DNA of 64,000 nt from Zonotrichia leucophrys gambelii (lineage: Eukaryota; Chordata; Aves; Passeriformes; Passerellidae). Position numbers and translations under genes: made by a program. The notes below the pieces were generated by a model. It saw nothing but the letters and a program-made list of their open reading frames with translations. It did not search any database and had not been told where the DNA came from. Positions 12,426-26,300 of the stretch are shown piece by piece. Where the stretch lies: contig NC_088178.1 of the NCBI RefSeq assembly GCF_028769735.1, positions 24,130,357-24,194,356 on the forward strand. The letters are read 5' to 3'. Within the stretch, counting starts at the first letter, position 1. Each line of letters starts with the position of its first letter.

Positions 12426-14185
12426 TTTACCATCTGTTCTTTGAAAAAGGCAATTTCAATAGGATATTATATTTAAGGTGGTACTCAAAGAGCATCAAAA
12501 CAATATTATAAATGTTGTACCCTATTGTGTGGACAACAGAGTGGGATAGATTTCATTATTAACAACAATTTCATAAGTTATCCAGAATCAGTTAATTTGC
12601 TTTGACCAGTCAAGGTACTCTAAGCAATTACTTGGCTGACATAGAACAAAAGATGAAGTGAATTTACATATGAAGTGTACACAATATTACTCTCACTCTT
12701 GCTAATACATTGTCATCATGAGAAAGTAAATGAAGGTATTAATTTCATTCACACTTGTGTTTTGGAAGTGTCTGAATATGCAAAGCAACATCACAGCCTC
12801 ATCATGCTATAATGTAAATAAATACAGTATTTCAAACAGCACCTGCTTCTATCATATTCTATTATTACCAAAGTATGTAAAGTATGAACATTACCTTTGA
12901 ACGGAATAAACATTTTAATTTAAAAATATAATTAATTCCATTGTTCAAAAACTGGAATTAAACCATCATGCAATGACTCATAATACTTCACAAATAATTT
13001 GATGACTGCTACTGATCTTTTTTCATTGCAGAGAAGTTTAGCACAATAAAGTAAATTCCCAGCTTGGCCATGATTCATTTCTTAAGCTGTTTTCTGATAC
13101 AAAAATGCAAAAACCCCACATAACTATTATAAAATAGCACTCAAAGTATGTTTAGAAATACAGAACTATTGTCTGAACCTTCAGAGATACACCTTAAAAA
13201 AATAGTCTTTATTATTCACTGCATCATTTGCACTTTTTACATAATGTAATCACAGGATTTAAATAACTTAATTTAATATTTATTCAGTAACTGGCAGCCA
13301 GTATTCTACCCTGAGGGATGTAACTTTTTATAAAAAGCTCATTTTACAAGACACTGGAGTAGTTTTGGCATTACCATCACCTCTCACATAAACCATGCAG
13401 AAAACTATAGTTTATCCTGCCAAATGCCTTTTCTACATATGGTGTTTAACAGTGCTCTGTAGGTCTGAAAGCCAGTAATAATAGATTTAAGCTAAAAATC
13501 TGGTAGCACACATGTATGTAACACAAAAAATTAAACAATGCTACATTTTCATGGATATATTTACCTACATACCCCAAATGCATATAAGCAATTAAAATTA
13601 CCCTTTAAATTCATGTGCTAACTATAACTCCTGTAAAAACAGTTTCAGTTTGCAGCAGCTACCTAAAGTTTAATTCTCCTATTGACATCAGAAGCAGAAC
13701 TTCCATTAACCTCAGCAATATAGGATCAGGCCACAGGAAACCCAAAGTAATATATTTAAAGACAGCACATACAGATTTTCAAAATTCTCTAATTATGCAA
13801 GGATGGGCTGGGCACTTTACTGGGTTAACTGCCCCAGTAAACTTCTAAATTAAAATTTTAAATAGCACATTTTAAATACTACATCATAAATACATAAATA
13901 CTACCACATAAATAATGACAGAATAAAATCCTGTTATGTGTCCACATGTGGTTAAAGATGGACCTGATGAAATTTTTATTGTAGGCAACAGCAAACCTCA
14001 CAACCTTTTTGACATTTGAAGTCTGACTTGAAGTCAAATGTGACTGAAGGGAATCAGCTGGATTTGTTAAGTAGTATTTAATGTAAGTCTTCTTTATAAT
14101 TAAGACACTTCATAAAAAGATTAGTGATTGAGTTTAAAATTTTAATATATTGACAACTGGGTAACATAATGCTGAAAATACTCAC

Positions 14186-14308
14186 CACTTTCAAAACAGG
14201 CATCAAATATAAGATGTCCTTTTTTGGGCTGCCCACAGTAACCAGCTGGGAGAACAATGTACTTGCTCACGTTCCCTGCTATGATATCATCACTTCCCAT
14301 GGCACTGC
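14186..14308 (-). CDS. AGBL4: AGBL4 coding exon 2
   Basis: This 123-nt exon continues the CCP6 N-terminus. Read on the minus strand it gives a Gly/Asp/Ile-rich stretch and then NVSKYIVLP, GYCGQPKKGHLIF and DACFESG, which I recognise as the conserved start of vertebrate AGBL4. This N-terminal beta-sandwich region precedes the M14 carboxypeptidase domain, whose zinc-binding exons lie outside the window. The acceptor is a long pyrimidine run ending CTGCAACAG (minus strand, just above 14308). The donor is GTGAGT (14185-14180). Entry phase 2 and exit phase 1 keep the frame open. Lineage differences from the mammalian protein are confined to the first dozen residues. I did not see exon 3, so the gene continues left of the window. 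Confidence 0.96.
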
Positions 14309-17300
14309 CTGTTGCAGCAAAAGTAAAAAAAAAAAAAAACCATGAGCATAAAACAAAATATATTTAATATATAAAAAACAGTAGAAGGCTACTTCCCCAC
14401 ACATTTCTACATAAAATAAATTTTTCACCATTTAACATCTGCATCAGTAAATTAATTCTTTCTTTTCAAAGTGTATGTAAGAATTTTGATATAATAATGG
14501 CATAATCTGCTAAAGACTCTCTAAGGGACAAACCACCCAGCCTGGTCCCTTGCATGTTTACAACATGTGGCTGAACCCTTTTATATGCATTAGTCTGACA
14601 TTCAGCTGGATCTACTTCTTTCAGCAGGAACTCTCTAGGTCTAGATCCTGCTGCATTCCCTGGAACTGAACTCCTCATCACAACCCTCAGAAGCATTCCT
14701 CTATCAGCATTAATGGGATCTTCTTTCTCTATCTTACTGCCTACTTTCATGCATCTTAAATGAACTTAGAACCTTTGAGACCGTTCAGTCCCACTCAAAT
14801 TTGAAATTTTAGAATTATTAGAAGGAAGAGACATCCACCCATAGAGCCATGTGACTGAGCCCTCCTTGTTAGGAAACAAAACTCAGAAAAATAACTTGAA
14901 TAATTATACTTTTTAAGGGGCATTATTTCATGGTAAAATATAGAAGGACATAAGTTTCCATACAATGGCATGATTTTTGTCAAAATGCATCAGTACTGAA
15001 CACACTGAAAGCTTTATCCTTACCGTAAAATTATAATAACAAATTGCAGTCTGCAAAATATTTGTTTCCAAATAGCGATAGAAGAACACCAATTTTTTTT
15101 TCCATTTGAGATATGTAAAATAAAGGAAACAAATAATTGTATATTATATCATAGATTTATATTATAGTGCAAGAAGCACTCAGCACTTTCTTCACTACTT
15201 ACAGCTTGGACAAGAAATATTTAACAATAGAAAAACTATCTTCTGTATTATAGAAAATGAAGAAATGGTATGGCTTCAAGTGCAGAAGGCATGTGATGGG
15301 ATAATGGGATGATAATATCTTATTTCACTCTGATAAATAGGGCTACTAAGGCTTCTAGAAATAGACTTTTGGTCTGTACTGATTTTTTTGACATTTAAAT
15401 GGGTTATGGGGGATGATAAATGTGACATAAAGCTCAATTTGTTTTATTTTTATATTGAAAACTATTTCACACAAATGTTACAAGCAATTCATATTGTCCC
15501 TGAACGAGGAAAACAGCTTATTAATTAAAAGTGACCTTTCCATACATAAAAGTATTCCACCTCTTGAGGCAAAACACCTTAGCTGAGGTAACAAATTATA
15601 TCAATGTATTAGTGACACCATAGTTAAAGGGTCTGTCAGGCTTTCTATCATATACCCATATTTTCACAGGTACATAAATCCCACATTAAAAAATATGCAA
15701 GTCCAGGTCAATATCTGGCATATGAATCCCCAGTCTTCCCCAGGAAGAAATTTGGAACTTACTCTCTTTGGGAAGTACTACAACAGAACAAACAGAATTT
15801 AGACCTTTTCTTACTTTATCATAATCTAGAATTGTAGAGATTTAATAATGCATGATAGTATTTTTTAGCAAAATTATTATTTGTAACCTCTGGGTTATTT
15901 GTTTTAGACTGAATAATTACCAACAGACAGCAATCTGTGGCATTTAAATTGTTTTCTTTAAGTGTATAATTGATACTTAGGATATTTTAACTGGATGTTT
16001 TTTACCAGCATGCTGATACAATTTGCTTAAAGCCTGGGAACAGCAGAGACAAACTGTGGCCTGGATGGGGCATCTGTGAATCTGCATGGCTGTGATCCTG
16101 TCCCTTGATAAAATTCACCCCTCTGCACTGAGCAAGGTCCAGTGCAGAGCAGCAGCCAGAGGAAAACCCTTCCTCAGTTTCACCTGAGTTGGATCAATAC
16201 ATCCCTCTTGCAGTTAAGATTAGTCAAGTTGGTCATTTGCAATCAAACATTGTGGAATTAAGGATACAAAGAAAAATTAGTGGAAAACCTGCAAATCATC
16301 ATGAGTGCCTGAGCTGAAAGAATGGGAGGCAGGGAGTCACCTGAGTAGAGTTGTTTGAAGACTGGACTCCTTTTGGTAAATGCTCCTTTTGAGTCTCAGC
16401 TAAAAGTAACAGACCTCTTAGAAATTGTAGAAGATAACTGGGAAAAAGCTGAAGAAACTAGAAAGAATTACATTCATAGCACTGCCACCATAAGACAGTA
16501 GAGGAAAAGCAGGCAGAAGAGAGAGTTACATCTCCCTGGCAATTTAGAAAATCTGCCAATGGAGACTTTACACAATGCAGAAGGAAGCTGTCAAGTAACT
16601 GTGTCCCAGCAAAAAGTTTCCATCTGCTCCTCCTGACCTAATGTAGCCCTCCAGGAATGAGAATAAAATCATCAAATACCCTGCAATTCATAGTCATTTA
16701 GCAATATTACTCTCCTAGCATGTTCTTTATTCCACAGTAATTAGAATATTCACAATGCACGGTTGCTATATTTTGAGTTATATTATCTTTAATCTCTAAA
16801 CATGCAGAACTGCTGCTTTTGAATGGCATATTATTCAGCAGCACAACAGCACCACGTCCCTTCTGGCATGTTCTCCTTGGGTGATAAAAAGGCCAGAGCA
16901 GTGCCTGACGAGGAGCCTGTGTGAGTCCATGATAAACCATGGCTTCACGCCTGTGTGCTCAGCAGAGGCAGAGAGCAGGGCTGGGAGCACATCACACCCT
17001 CAGATGGAGAGAACAGCTACCCTGGGCTCCTCTGGCCAATCCTGAGATCCTGTCCTCACAACTGGGGAGCCCTCAGCAGATTTTCCTGCCTGGAGGCAAA
17101 GATGTATGACAGAACCTTGTGGGGAAGGGAAATAGCTCTTCGATCTGAAACAAACTGAAAGGGAAAGAAGAGAATTAACTGAAGTACATCCTGCACATTC
17201 CACTTAAGGAGACCAGATTCTCCTTTGAAAAAAAGGTTAGATAAGACAAGCAAAGGCAAAACCGAGCAAAGAAATTGTCTCAGAATGTAGTTCTTATTTT

Positions 17301-20300
17301 GTCAATTATTTTTCTTATGGGTTGTAAGACACATAGCTATTTTATTCTAATTCTTCATAGCTTAAACTCCAGGAGGCTCCAGCAAATCCCTAGGATTTAC
17401 TTTTACTGCAGTATTAAACTTTAATGGTAATTTTCTATCAGGTACAAAATCTGTGGGTGCCTGAAATCTCTGTAAGTATATAAGGCTTTAAAATAAAACC
17501 TGGGCAGAGTCTTCTGGTATCTGCATTCATCACTATTGTCATTGTGGATATATTTCACATCAAACTAGTGAAAATTAATAGAATCAGTTCCAGGAGACTG
17601 GGATTCGTGGGAGGGAGAGTTTGGAAATTTCCAGAGTTTCTTTGCCCTTCTTAAATTCAAAGGGTAAAGCCAACTTTTTTTTTTTCATTTAGGAAAAGAT
17701 GAAATCAGTATTTGCTGCAATAAACATCATGCAAATTAAAGCACATTTTCTTTAAACACTGTAGTTTTCAGAGGTAGGTACCTCTTTAGAAAGTAACAGG
17801 GACTCTGGATTGGGTAAACAACAAGCCCAGCTTACAAAAGTGCCAAACATGAAAACCCAGGGAGCGAGCAGCCAGCAGCTACCCTCATGCTACATTAGGC
17901 AGGAGAGCACAGCTACATTAAAACAGACATGGAAAAATATAGCAAGAATTTGCCTGGAAAACCTGCATCTTTCTTCTAATCACACTGCCTAACAATGACA
18001 GCCAATTAGAAAGGTGAGGTAACACAAAAACCTCCAACAACTGCAAGGAAATTTTGTTGAAGTCTTTCTTTAATTACAAATGTCATCAAGATACCCTGCA
18101 TTCTCTTATGAGATCCTTATTTTAGAATAAAATTAGAATACATTTTGCTGCTGGAAACATCTATGGTATAAAAATCTAATAGCTAGATCCCTATCATCCA
18201 GGGGCCAGGAAAAGTTTCCAGGTATCCTAGATAAGCTCCATCAGCCTTGAGCAGTACTGTTAATAGAAATCCACACAAAGAAGTGAATCTGAACTCTTAG
18301 TACAGTTTGAAATGAAAAAAACTAATTCAGATGACCAACAGCAACTCCCATTAGCTCCAAAAGTCTGCAGACAAACAATGCTCAACTCATGCTTTGGCTA
18401 AGTAGCACTAATGGAAGTTATGCCAATAACAGTGTCTGCTCCACAAACCTGAAAACAATGTCATTTTAGCAAAATTCTTTCAAATGATAGGATTTAGTAC
18501 AAGTCTATAGTCTCAACAGCTGATTATGTTCTCTTATTCTTTGACTTTTTTTTTTAATAAAAGCTTTTATATCATTGTCCCTAGGCTTCAGAAACACTGA
18601 TATTCAGGAGGACAAGCTATCTCCGCTACGAATTCTGAATGCTCTGCAGCCATTCTAAAAATCCTAAAGGCAGTAGCAGTCAGGAACTTGGAATTCCAGC
18701 TCCATTGACTTAAAAATGCTAAGAAAAAGAAGAAAACACAGCTGTCATTTTGATCTTCACAGCGATGTATCCCAAAGCAAGGCTTGGGCATGACCCGGAG
18801 AATCTAAACATACTGCAGAGTGCTGTCAGTCTGAAATGTACTTAAATCACAGGCACTGTGATCTGAAAAGAAAGGGGAAAAAATGTATTTAGACTACAAA
18901 TTCCAGGGTTTGAGACAATATCCAGCATGACAGCAGCCACACCTGCTGCCTCACATTGGGGTACTGAGCCCATTCTGCCACCATTACCTATTTCAAAAGT
19001 CGAGCAAGGAAAACATTGGTTACCACAAGAAAGCATTGTCATATAGCTTGGTCTAGCTCTAAAAAATGGTAACATGGTGTTGTCATTTAAAAACCAAATT
19101 TGAGATAAAGCAGCTTTGCAGCAATTGTCTCTTCAATTACTTTCCTCCTACGGTTTGACCAACAGACTGCTTGTCAAGTCTGTCTCCAAACTGTGAGATG
19201 ATATTCATACAAGCAAAGTAAAAATGAACTATAGTTTAGCACAGATTATTAGGCAGAGTCTGAGATTTGTACAGATTCACAGGTACTGAAAGTAGTAGAA
19301 ATAAACTGCCATCTTACTGCCAGGTGCTTGAAAGAGCTTGTGGTTGGTCGCATCATAGGAAGGAAACAAAATTAATGGTTTGGGTCTTTAATTTATTGCA
19401 CAAGTTACTCTTTCTTCAGAGGCTTCCCAGACAATATTACCTTTCAACTTTCCTAACACAACTCCTTACCTAACCCACAATTAATTTTTATTTTGGGTTA
19501 GAAGCTTAAGTAGATCTAAATAGCTCATGCCTCTTTAGCTGCACAGACCCAAAATCCTTTACTCTAGCAGAAGGTGTGGAATTGGTGTCTGAGGCAAAGC
19601 TCAGGGTGGAAAATCTCGTTCTTATGTGCAAATATGTAAAGCAAAATGAAAGGCTCAGTGGCACCACAAAGAGAACTTTGCCTGCAACACACTGAGCAGA
19701 AATCCCAGGGGAAGCAGGGACAAAAAGGTACACGAGGTGCTTAGCCCAAAACAAAGCACTGACCACTAGGCTGGTCAAGTGTGGAAAGGTGATGAGAAAT
19801 CTCCACTGTTTGGTCCTTTCAAAAAGACCAGATCCACCTATCAATCCAAGGTCAATTATAGCTGCTATCCAAAATCCAACGAGGAACATTCAGCTGGAGA
19901 TATTTGGCAGACACTGCTCTGCCCAATGACTCCTCACTTCCAGGGGCTGGCATTGTCTTATGAGTTTATAGAAAAAGAAGAAAAGTCAGCTTGTGTGGAG
20001 TTGCACTTATTTCATATGTGATATTTATTTCCAACCTTCAACCTAAAAGCTTTACTTCAAGACTACTCATTTATTATCTCAGTGTGGGCTATCCCCAAGG
20101 ATATACCTTTCTGTTAGAGACAAATGGCAATGAAATTTTTTGTATCACTTCAGTGAAATCCAAAGTGTCCAAGAAGGTATGAACAGATTTTTCTACTGAA
20201 AATTTTAAAAGCAATTAATGCTTTGAACTCAGCAAGCAAAAGAAAAAAATCCATTACTCTTTTTACTGCATTTATAAGCTCTAGACTACAATTCTACCAC

Positions 20301-23300
20301 AAATGAAAAAAAAGAATGAAAATACCGTTGTATTTAATACATAAACTGAAAAGATGTTTATTTAAAAACATTGTAAGGATCAGTGAATTTCATTATATAT
20401 AGATTTATTTTCAACAAGTATTTGTATCTTGATAACATCAAAGGTATCACATGATTCAACAGTTGCTATAGTAGCAATACTTAAGTAAAAAAAACCACAT
20501 CAAACAAAAGCATAAAACATATAAACAGTAAACAAAATTATAGTACATAATATGCAACACCAGCTAGCAGAAAAAAGAGAAGATAATAGCTATTGAGTTG
20601 AACTAGTCCTCAGAGCTGCATCCACAAACAAGTATCAGCAAGTCCACCCTTTCTGGGAAATAAGGGATGGCTCAGAGAATTAGCTCTGCATGTGAATGAG
20701 AGGAGATGCTGAAACACCAGCAAAGAATACACAGGAATTCAAGTTCTGGGTCAAGAAAAAAAAAAATTTGGGAATGTTCCTACCACTCCAGGGGAAAATC
20801 TGTGTCTAGGGGTTCTGAGGCAGGAAAAGAACTGAAGAGTTAAAGCCAACCCCTTGTGTAGTACCACAGAACTTCAAGAAGGGAAACTCTTCCATAGCAT
20901 CCCACATATTTCTGAAATTTGTATGCAACTGATTTCCCAAAGACAAGGAGGGCGTGTGACCTGCAAAAAATACTGAGTCAAGCAGGCAGGCAATTGCAGG
21001 GTTTGGAATTGTAGTGGAGGAAATTTCAGGTAAGGGCAAAACCTGATATTACTCACGAAACTGGAAAAAGACGGTAGTGGTTGAAGTTACTCACTAGTAT
21101 TTGCTGCTGCCATCCTAAAATGCTGTAAATATTTCCCATGCTATTTAATACTGAAACAAATCAGCTTTTATATACCCAGATTTGTGTTATATTTGATGGA
21201 GCATAAAAATAGTGGAAGGAAAGGGAGAGATTCATGGATATATGCTGTGTATAAATCCATATATACTCCTAGATAATACGTATATACCCATGTTTCAGGT
21301 GCCCTGGTTATCTTGCTTAAACTTGACAGCATAACTGGAAGAAGTCATGAGAAAATAAATTTCTAAACTAAAGATAACTCACATTGAGCCAAGCTAAATG
21401 TAAATAAAGCATCTTAGATGTAGCAACCTGACCCAAGATTATATAGCCTTTAGTTACTAACAAAGTTTAATCTCTCCAAGTTAACAACTTTGTGTGTCTC
21501 CTTGCTTGGGGACCAGCTGATTCTCAGCTGGGAAACTGAAAAAGACTCAATAGGTAATAAATATTCTTGATATAACAGAGAAGTAGGTAAATTTCAGCTC
21601 GTGCAAAAGGCCAAGGCTTTATTTCTTGTCCTAGTTTTCAGACTCCTCAGCCCTGACTATCACATTCAAAATGTTTGTCCACAAAAGACATCTCACAAAA
21701 ATACCAGGTATGAAGTACTATGGAAGTCTTTCAAGAGTATCAGCAAGGTCAAGCATGGAAAATATAAACAGCACTTTTTGTGTTTATGAAAATTAGCCTG
21801 CTCATGCCAAATTCCCATCACTTTTCATGGCTTACTATGTCTGCTGATTGAACAGGAACTTTCCAAATTTATGTTTAAAGAGATGTCTATGCCAAAGTGT
21901 GGAAGCAAGAGGTTATTTGCGGAATCCCAGGAAGGCCAAAGGCAGACAGCATGGCTGTGATGCTGAGCTAGCAAGCTGGATCATGGACATTATTCCAGGG
22001 TTAGCACTGAGGGAATACAGCTGTGCTTTCTAATTTGGATAGGGCTTTTATCTCATTCTCAGCTATTCTTCATAAGCAATCAGCCTGGTGAGCCTCAACA
22101 CAGGTCAGCTGTAGCACTACACCAAACCAACTATTAACAGCTATTTAAATTTTTTCATACCTAAAGTGCAACTACTGTAAATTTCTTGCAGATGCACATC
22201 CAAATTTTTTTTTAAATATTTGATTATCACTAATTCAAGTGTTCAGGAGACTTCAATTCAATTTCTGACTCAACCACTAACATCATTATGGTGGTAATGA
22301 ATCTTTATCCACGGGAAACTGAGCCTTCCATGAGGGTTCCAGGGCAGGCAGAAAATCCTGTGGGGAAACACATCAGCAGCTTTGCACAGCACCATCTCTC
22401 TGTTCAAGACCCTGTATTTCCCAAGGGACTGGAACAAAGGTGGTCACTGCAGCTGCTTGGGCTTCCATCCTGAGTGTGGTAAATGAAACCTGGGCAACCT
22501 CAGCACACAGACAATTTCCATCCTGGTTATTACACACCATTCCTGTATTCTTCTTTGGGTTAAACTGCTGTTTCCCTTGGCTCTTGCTTCCTATTCACCT
22601 TTTGTTTAGGGATGTAGGGATGTCTTCTGCCAGTTAACTGAAGCCAGCAATAGTTTCAGCCACAGTTTCTTCACTTTTGAGTTACACTCTTCTTCACTAT
22701 TGAATATTTAAAACAATTTGGGGATTTTAGTACTACTTCTGAAATAATTTGTTCCCCCAGGTTGCTGAAATCAATTACACTATTAATTACTGCCATAGTT
22801 ATAATTACTCATTGAAACAACTCCTTTCACTTCTTTGTTTAGAACAGCATTTCTCCCTACTTTCCAAAAGTCCATTCCAAAAAGTAGTATTTTAAACTAC
22901 CCAGAATTTCTTTGATCCAAGTATTGCCCACTCACATTCCCTTTATTTAAAAACATAATCTAGTATTTCATTCCAAACAATTTGATCATTGCAGTTTTAT
23001 TTTATTCACAAAGCACTGTATAGCAAAAAAAAAAATTTAAATATTCTTTCAGAATTCCTGTTTTCTAACATAAAAAATGTCAGCAAAAACAAACAATCTA
23101 TTAACTGTCTTGCATCAGCAACATAACAGGAAAAAAACTACAGAGAACACTACTAACTAATACAGCATATTCAGCAGTTTTTTTAACTAAGCAAATACTA
23201 AGTTGATACAATATTTATGGGAATATGAAATGCATACAAAATATTTCAAATATTCAGAACAGAAGCCAAAAATTCCACCTTCAAGAAGGCTTACACAGAG

Positions 23301-26300
23301 AAAGCTCTGAGATCAAATTACTGTTTATTTGTACCGCTCAGAAATAAAATAACCAGCAGATATAGTGGTATTGTGCCTAGTTACAAAACATCTGCTGTTC
23401 TGGAGCACCACAGGCTTTGGGTGTAGGTAAGTAGTACAGAGCCAAGTTTATCTCACAATCCTATTTCACATGGACAGCTCCCATGAAATAATGCTGCTGC
23501 TTTTGGATTTGTATAGGTTATTTGAGGAATTTTTCATTAATCAAACACACCATACCACCTCATCTGCATTTTATATGCATGAAAACCTGATAGTCACTTG
23601 CCAGGCTTCCCAGCACTGAAGTTGTCTGTAATGGCAAAGTGCCTCTGCTGCTTATTGCAAATGAAAACACATCAGCAGAGCTGCAATGAATCCAAACGGG
23701 CTCCCTTTGCGATGGATTCCTGCTGCTCTGCTCTGGTGATTCACGGCAACTGATGTTCCACTTGCTTTAGTGGAGATTGAAATTCAACACATTTTTCAAG
23801 GTGCTTATGAAACAAAATGTAAAAGGAAAATCTTGCCAGTTTTCACTCATGATTGTGAGATCCACTGCTAAGTAAACAGCTCTGTGAATTAGTATTTAAA
23901 TGGAATCATTAGAGAGCTTATTAATCTAATAATAATAATTTAAGACAACTACTTCTTCCTCCATTCCCTTTTCTATGCTTGATTTTTGACATAATGCAAC
24001 TATGAAATCAGCTAGTTTACCATTCTGTGAGAACAGGGATACATATGTATATTAGAAAATATATGTATCAAAACATAGAAGTTTTAGTCTCTAACGTTTA
24101 TACATAACTTATCCTAAAACAGAACCAGTCACGAAAAGCATTTACTATGCACAAATACATCAAACTCATTGCCAAACATTTGCAGGATGAGAGCCTAGAT
24201 TTAATACTGAAGTTCACATTCCGAGTTTGAGAGTCTGCGACAAAATGAAATGGAAGTCATTATTATTTCGGTAGAGCAGTTTTCCAAACCATTTCAACAT
24301 ACAAACAGTAAAATTACTTCAAGAAACTTATGTAAAAATCCAAAGTTAACAAATACAGAACTTCTTAAATGGCAGCCTTGGCCTCTGTGGCAAAGTCAAG
24401 AAAATTAGTTGTGGGGACAATGTGACAAGGAACCTGGGATACGGGACACATTGATGTGTACCCATAACCAACTTCAGTCAATTGTAAATTGGTTTACTTC
24501 TGTTATAGATTAATGGCAGACACAGCTTGAGCCCAGAACTCATTATCTCAGGTACAGTGCAATCTAAACATGGCAATTCTGCATCAAGACTCTGCCAACT
24601 ACCTTTGGGCATCACTTGAGAAATCTAAGCTGGTTTCTACAGATTCCCATCTGTAGTTCTGGAAAAGGGCAGCGTGATCAATCCTCCAGAAACAAGAGTG
24701 ATGGAGCCTGATGCACACACCCAGGTGGCTGTGCTGGAGCTGCTGTGCATCAGCAGCACTGCTGTGAGCAAAGCAGCACGGCTGCATCTCAGTGACATCA
24801 GCAGGAAACAGCTGCACAAACCCTCCGTGTCCTCCAGCACCTCCTTCATCCAGGGGCTGCTGCTTTCTGTCACCAAGTTATCAGACATCTTCATTTAAAA
24901 ACTTTAAAATGGGTAATGATGACTATTCAGCCATTTCCTTCTGTCCATGGAGGAAAGAGGAAGAGGAAGGAAAATTTCCCAGCGTAGACAAGTTGTTCAT
25001 CCCTCCTGTGGCAGCTGACAGCTACTGTGTGAGGTGCCCCACATGAAGGGTGGGCTGGTGCTGCAGATCTCAGTGTCCCAGTCCTGGCAGTGGCCCCATG
25101 TGGAGATCAAGCTGGTTCCATTGTAACACAGGGACATGACTCCAAAAACCTATTTTATTCAGCATTAAATCTATATCACTCCACTTCCAAAAACAGAAAA
25201 GCTATGTAGGCCACATAAATGCATTCTGAGGTTGATCTGGTCTTTTGCATGAGACTTTAGCCTACTAAAAGCAATGACAGCCACACTAAAGAAACTTGCA
25301 GAAACTTCTGTTTTACAAATTTCAGTATAAAACTTATTAAAATTCTCAATGTGTCTCATTTTACTTTTTACAAATTCAAAAGCCTCCTCTCACAAGTGCT
25401 AGTAATTAATAGGGTGCTTTGAACTTCACTGAAAGAAAAAACGTTGGGAGGCTTGAGGTAAGTAACTTTTCAAAGCTTTGATTATTCGTCAAAGAAAAAA
25501 TGTATGAAATATGGCTAGGAAATGGTAAACCATTCAAAAATGGCAACTGGAACACCCAACACATTCCTGTTTCTTTCTTTTTCTGAAATTATATCTGCTG
25601 GCTGTATAAAGCCTTCATTAGTATTTCTCAGGTCTCCTTATATGGCAAATTATGTAACAAAAATATGATCAAAGCTTTAAGTACCAAATATACATTAGCA
25701 GCTCTTCTTCAATGAATTTTTCTAGTGGGGATTTTTTTTCCACTGGATAACTGAAAAATGTTGGAAATTACCTGAATAGCAGCCTACTGGCAACAGAGTC
25801 TAATGATCACTATAATAGCTTTCTGGAGCAACTAGAGTTAATTTCTGTACAGAATTTCAATGAATATTTCACCTTATACAGTTAAAACTGAAATAGTTAA
25901 TAGTCTTTAAAAGGGCCTCAGATTTACTACAAAACCTTTCTCTAATGTCCCCTGGACTTCCAACTGCTCTGGCTGAAATGTACCAATGCAATCAGTAAGT
26001 TCTGGCAAATGTCTTTACTGAACAAAACCCATTTTAGATTTGTTTACAAATCTATCCCGCAGCATTTTATAAACAACTGCAAACAGCCCTTTCTGCTGTG
26101 TGAACATCTGCAAGGCAGGGCCCAGTCCCCACACGTTTTCCAGTGACGTTTGAAGCCTCCTTGTGTTGATAGGAGGATACAGTGGGCAGATCCCTTCCAG
26201 CACGAAGGCTGCAGTGTCTCTACCCAAACACTGGAATTCTGCAACGCTCCCAGGTTAGTTGTGTACATTACAAAATAAGCTCTGTTGTTTGTATACACTT

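Larger units (their letters stand above)
1..14185 (-). other. AGBL4: AGBL4 intron 2 (partial, runs off the left edge)
   Basis: Intronic DNA downstream of exon 2. It holds several CR1/L3 fragments and two short tandem duplications, listed separately. The gaps between them (1-3845, 4421-5727, 5848-6634, 6866-11106, 12426-14185) show no exon or known repeat I can support. Two GC-rich blocks, 150-360 and 9370-9785, stand out from the AT-rich background and remain unassigned. I saw nothing resembling AGBL4 exon 3, consistent with the very large introns of this gene in other vertebrates. Confidence 0.75.

Noticed and set aside
11945..12511. 188-codon plus-strand frame
   Set aside because: It is the antisense strand of a CR1 3' end; CR1 3' UTR antisense frames are commonly open.
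19506..19889. 127-codon minus-strand hydrophobic frame in AGBL4 intron 1
   Set aside because: Within chance length, no splice support, no family recognised.
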